A DNA stretch of 64,000 bases from assembly GCA_033063855.1 (NCBI GenBank), contig CP093829.1, positions 22,351,537 through 22,415,536 on the forward strand, written 5' to 3'. This DNA is from Smittia aterrima (Eukaryota; Arthropoda; Insecta; Diptera; Chironomidae). A program made the position numbers and the translations under genes. Under the pieces are notes generated by a model. That model saw nothing but the letters and a program-made list of their open reading frames with translations. It ran no database searches and was not told where the DNA came from. Shown in pieces: positions 61,356 to 64,000 of this stretch (the first letter of the stretch is position 1; each line of letters opens with the position of its first letter).

Positions 61356-63032
61356 AATCTCAAATAAAATTCAAATAACGAACTGAAAATTGATTTGCAC
61401 GTCGCCTGCTTAACTAAAACTTCAAAACAGAACGACGATAAATTCATCAAGTCCCTCAACCTCGAGCAATAAATCAACAAAGCGCTCGCTTTTTCTAAAC
61501 TCTCGCCCGATTAGCGAAAATAGTTCCAAGCGCAATAAACCACCAAAGACAATTTATCAATCCAGTGGAACGAGAGAGAAAAAAAAATCAAGAAGAAAAT
61601 GCAAAAATGCAAATCTCTGCTCAAAATGAAAGACCAAACAATGAAATCAGGCGAATTTTCACAAGCTCGATGGTAAAACTTGCTCGACATTGATGCATTG
61701 CTCGGATGCAAAAGCGATTGCATTTCTACACTTCACGAGTTCATGATTTTGCAGTTTGCAATTGCCCTAAAGCTGAGAAGGAAGGGAACAGGCTGTGAAA
61801 AATAGTTTTTGATGTAAAGAGCCGGGGAGAGATTTTATTTATGTGTCTGTGAGGATTTTCAAGCTGAGCAGAACAATCGATAAGCTTTGTTTCCTCCCTT
61901 CATCCATCACTTGCTTCTATTATTGCCTTAGCTCATGAAAATTCTTCATTGTCGTCTTGAAATTGCATTCAATGTTTTTGAATTAAAGTTCTCGCTTTTC
62001 ATTCGAACTAATTTCAAGAAACTTTATTGCTCAGACGATGTGGAAATTATTAAATTTTATGAAGAGAAAAGTTTTTATTGAGGGATTGGCTTTGAGTAAT
62101 GGGTGACCAGAGATTAAGAAACTTTTCTTTCTTAAGATCCTCTGGTCATCTAACGAATTGAGTAGTCAAAGGAAAGGAAGCAATTTCGACGTAAGCAGTC
62201 GATGAATTTCCACATCACTGACCCAGAAATCCTCCTTTTCTTTCAATTTCCAATCGAGTTCAGATCATAATCTCCACGATTTTTTGTTGATTCAGCATGA
62301 AAACTCGCATTATTAGCTTTCGAGACGAAACACAATTCATTGATATCGAAAACAAAAGACTCATGAGTTGAATTCCAAATCCAAACGTGCACTTAGGGGG
62401 ATGTGGATCGACGGGGGAGCAGATGATGAAAATAAAAACTCGGGACATTCAATCAATTACCGAGACAAACACCTTAAATCAGTTTCCTCCTGCGCATACA
62501 TAAACGAAGCTCGATGACACCAAAAAAAGCGGCAGCAGCTTCTGGCACTGACGAAAGTCATCCGGCAATTCATCAAGACCAATGAAAGTGAAATCTATTA
62601 ATGTGAACAAGCCGGGCGGAGGGTGACAGTCTGTGTAGAGTAAAAAATGATTGTAATTCGAGAAGAGAAGTGAAATTTAAGAACCTGAGATTTCCCGCCT
62701 TGTGAAATTAATCAGATAAGAGCGGCACATCAATCATTTTCTTCCTGTTCGTGAGCTTGAAGGAAATTAATGATTGCTTCAACTTTAAGACAGTCCCGTG
62801 ACGACAAAAGATTATCGATTGGTTTTTCTTTTCATCGAGAGGTCAATGCTTTCTTTGCTTTCATCGCCTGTCTACAAGTGAATTCCCCAAACTCTTGCGG
62901 AAGCTTCTGCTTTCATTAGGAAAATTAATAAAGAGATGGAGTCGTGTTTTTCTCGTCATGGAAAATTGGTTTGATGTACACTTTCAATGTGTTGATATTA
63001 TGAGATTAGACGATGCAATTTTAGTTTTAAAC
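61356..63032. other. Intergenic tract before H2A copy C
   Basis: About 1.7 kb of non-coding AT-rich DNA. It contains the hairpin at 62090-62171. Its right end (from about 62.95 kb) is homologous to the sequence upstream of copy A. Confidence 0.5.
62090..62171. ncRNA. Strong imperfect hairpin, candidate small-RNA precursor
   Basis: Nested inverted repeats: TGACCAGAG (62104-62112) pairs with CTCTGGTCA (62140-62148). Inside it TTAAGAAA (62114-62121) pairs with TTTCTTAA (62128-62135) around loop CTTTTC. Outside it CTTTGAGTA (62090-62098) pairs with TAGTCAAAG (62163-62171) with one mismatch. The small asymmetric internal loops (A opposite GATC, 5 opposite 14 nt) resemble a pre-miRNA, but arm lengths are slightly short. 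The structure is seen; the RNA role is inferred. I know no miRNA with this seed. Confidence 0.35.
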
Positions 63033-63134
63033 TCATAACTTAGTCTGAAGAAATAATTTTATTTTATAACAGTTCAACGGTTTTATAACAGATCTGAAAT
63101 TGAATAACTCAACCCAAGTCTGCCCATTCGCCAT
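63033..63134 (-). other. Divergent small ORF from the copy C promoter block
   Basis: 33 codons, MANGQTWVELFNF... then KPLNCYKIKLFLQTK, in frame with the copies at A and B despite a 3-nt length difference. It is truncated by an early stop compared with copy A. Confidence 0.18.
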
Positions 63135-63141
63135 TTTATTA

Positions 63142-63152
63142 TTTCGCGCCAA
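63142..63152. promoter_or_regulatory. E2F-type site upstream of H2A copy C
   Basis: TTTCGCGCCAA, 118 bp before the copy C start codon. It is the same element as at copies A and B, in the same orientation relative to the gene. Confidence 0.65.
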
Positions 63153-63269
63153 TTTTCGTCAACGAGCTCCAGAGAAATTTTAAATTAAAAGTGTCAATCA
63201 GACCTTAAGTAATCCAAATTATACTGTAATTCATTGGTAAGCCCACAACGCAACTGAACAAATTCAAGA

Positions 63270-63966
63270 ATGCCTCGCAAAGCCCAATCAAAGAAGATTG
63301 TTGCATCTTCGACAAAAAAATCTGAAGATCAAGATTTGAAAATGGTCGAGAAAGGAACGGTCATAGCTTTGAAAGACAAGGAGAACAGTTCTCCAAATGT
63401 CGTCGATAAGACAAAGAAAAATAAACCGGAGAACAGCGTAGAGAGCGAAGTTTTCGACGACGAAGAAGACGAAGAATTCACAATTCCCATAGATGAAGAA
63501 ACACTTCCAAGTTTCACATCGCGTCCAAGCACATCAGTTGTTAAGAAGCGACTTAACCAATCGGCTCGAGCAGAATTGATATTTCCAGTTCCTAGAGTCT
63601 ACAATCACTTGAAGAAAGGACGCTACGCTCGTCATATCCAGAGAGGTTAGGTCAAAGCACATGTAAAAAGATTTCTTTTTCTTATTCATCTTATTCTCCT
63701 CAGGTGCTGCTGTCTATCTCGCTGCTACTTTGGAGTACCTGGTTGCAGAACTTGGTGAAATCGCTGCAAACACTGCTTTTGCCAACAAAAAGAAACGCAT
63801 TACTCCACGTTACTTGACTCTCGCCATTCAACAAGACGAAGAACTCAAGGAATTGTTCAAGAACGTTACTATTGCTCAGGGAGGTGTCATCCCGCACATC
63901 GAAAAGGTCTTGTTGCCAAAGCGAACTCCATCAATTGGAAAGAAGAAGAACTCTCGTGAAGCCTAA
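63270..63966 (+). CDS. Histone H2A variant with ~100-residue N-terminal extension (copy C)
   Basis: Two exons, 63270-63645 and 63704-63966 (phase 1, 58-nt intron), giving 212 residues. The extension starts MPRKAQSKKIVASSTKK. It has KENSSPN at residues 37-43, an acidic run (FDDEEDEE), the variant core TIPIDEE, and FTSRPSTSVVKKR. The fold starts near residue 100 (RAELIFPVPRVYNHLKKGR) and continues AAVYLAATLEYLVAELGEI, RITPRYLTLAIQQDEELKEL and VTIAQGGVIPHIEKVLLPKR. The acidic patch is complete (EEE, DEE). The Pro in FPVPRV, at the start of the alpha-1 region, and the Arg-to-Tyr and Asn-to-His changes after it are peculiar to this copy. The C-end KKKNSREA and the 3' flank match copy B. It is inverted relative to A and B and 25 kb away. 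Only about 34 nt of 3' sequence is in the window. Confidence 0.9.
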
Positions 63967-64000
63967 TCGCATCAAACATGAAAACTTATTTCATTGTTAT

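Overview
This is a 64 kb piece of an animal nuclear genome, most probably a lower (nematoceran) dipteran such as a midge. The evidence is GT-AG introns that are mostly 50-75 nt long, AT-rich non-coding DNA, and conserved proteins that read as insect orthologs (a whirlin/dyschronic PDZ protein, the fly CG5001 type of DnaJ, haywire, Nipped-B). The species assignment is an inference. Nothing prokaryotic was seen.

The left half (1-31 kb) is gene-dense. In order it carries: the 5' part of a dyschronic/whirlin gene (minus, running off the left edge); haywire/XPB, the TFIIH helicase (plus); Derlin-1 (minus, convergent with haywire); the cohesin loader Nipped-B/NIPBL (plus, 16 exons, 2,081 codons, the frame closing across every junction); a SHOX-family paired-like homeobox gene (plus) whose homeobox contains a 12-nt micro-exon; splicing factor 45/RBM17 (plus); the E3 ligase RNF123/KPC1 (minus); and, divergent from it across about 150 bp, the ATAC-complex acetyltransferase KAT14/Atac2 (plus).

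The right half (31-64 kb) is gene-poor. Apart from one DNAJB-type co-chaperone (44.9-48.2 kb) and an unrecognised 255-residue intronless ORF (60.6-61.4 kb), the only confident genes are three paralogous, intron-containing, highly divergent histone H2A variants: copy A (35.5-37.0 kb, minus), copy B (37.5-38.2 kb, minus) and copy C (63.3-64.0 kb, plus). They are the most remarkable content of the window.

Each H2A variant has a complete histone fold with the acidic-patch positions retained. The short H2A N-tail is replaced by an extension of about 100 residues (B, C) or about 355 residues (A). The extensions share a KEN-box-like motif, an acidic block ending in an LPI/IPI core, and a conserved FTSRP segment. 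Copy A adds tandem 29-residue repeats with linker-histone-like AAAKKPRKK cores. All three genes have a perfect E2F-type element 116-118 bp before the start codon, embedded in a conserved divergent promoter block. Their single introns are nearly identical although the tails differ strongly. I read this as a fast-evolving, S-phase-expressed and possibly APC/C-degraded family of H2A variants with H1-like tails. I know of no description of such histones, but no search was possible. Other items worth checking are the SHOX micro-exon, a strong hairpin near 62.1 kb, the orphan ORF, and large non-coding tracts.
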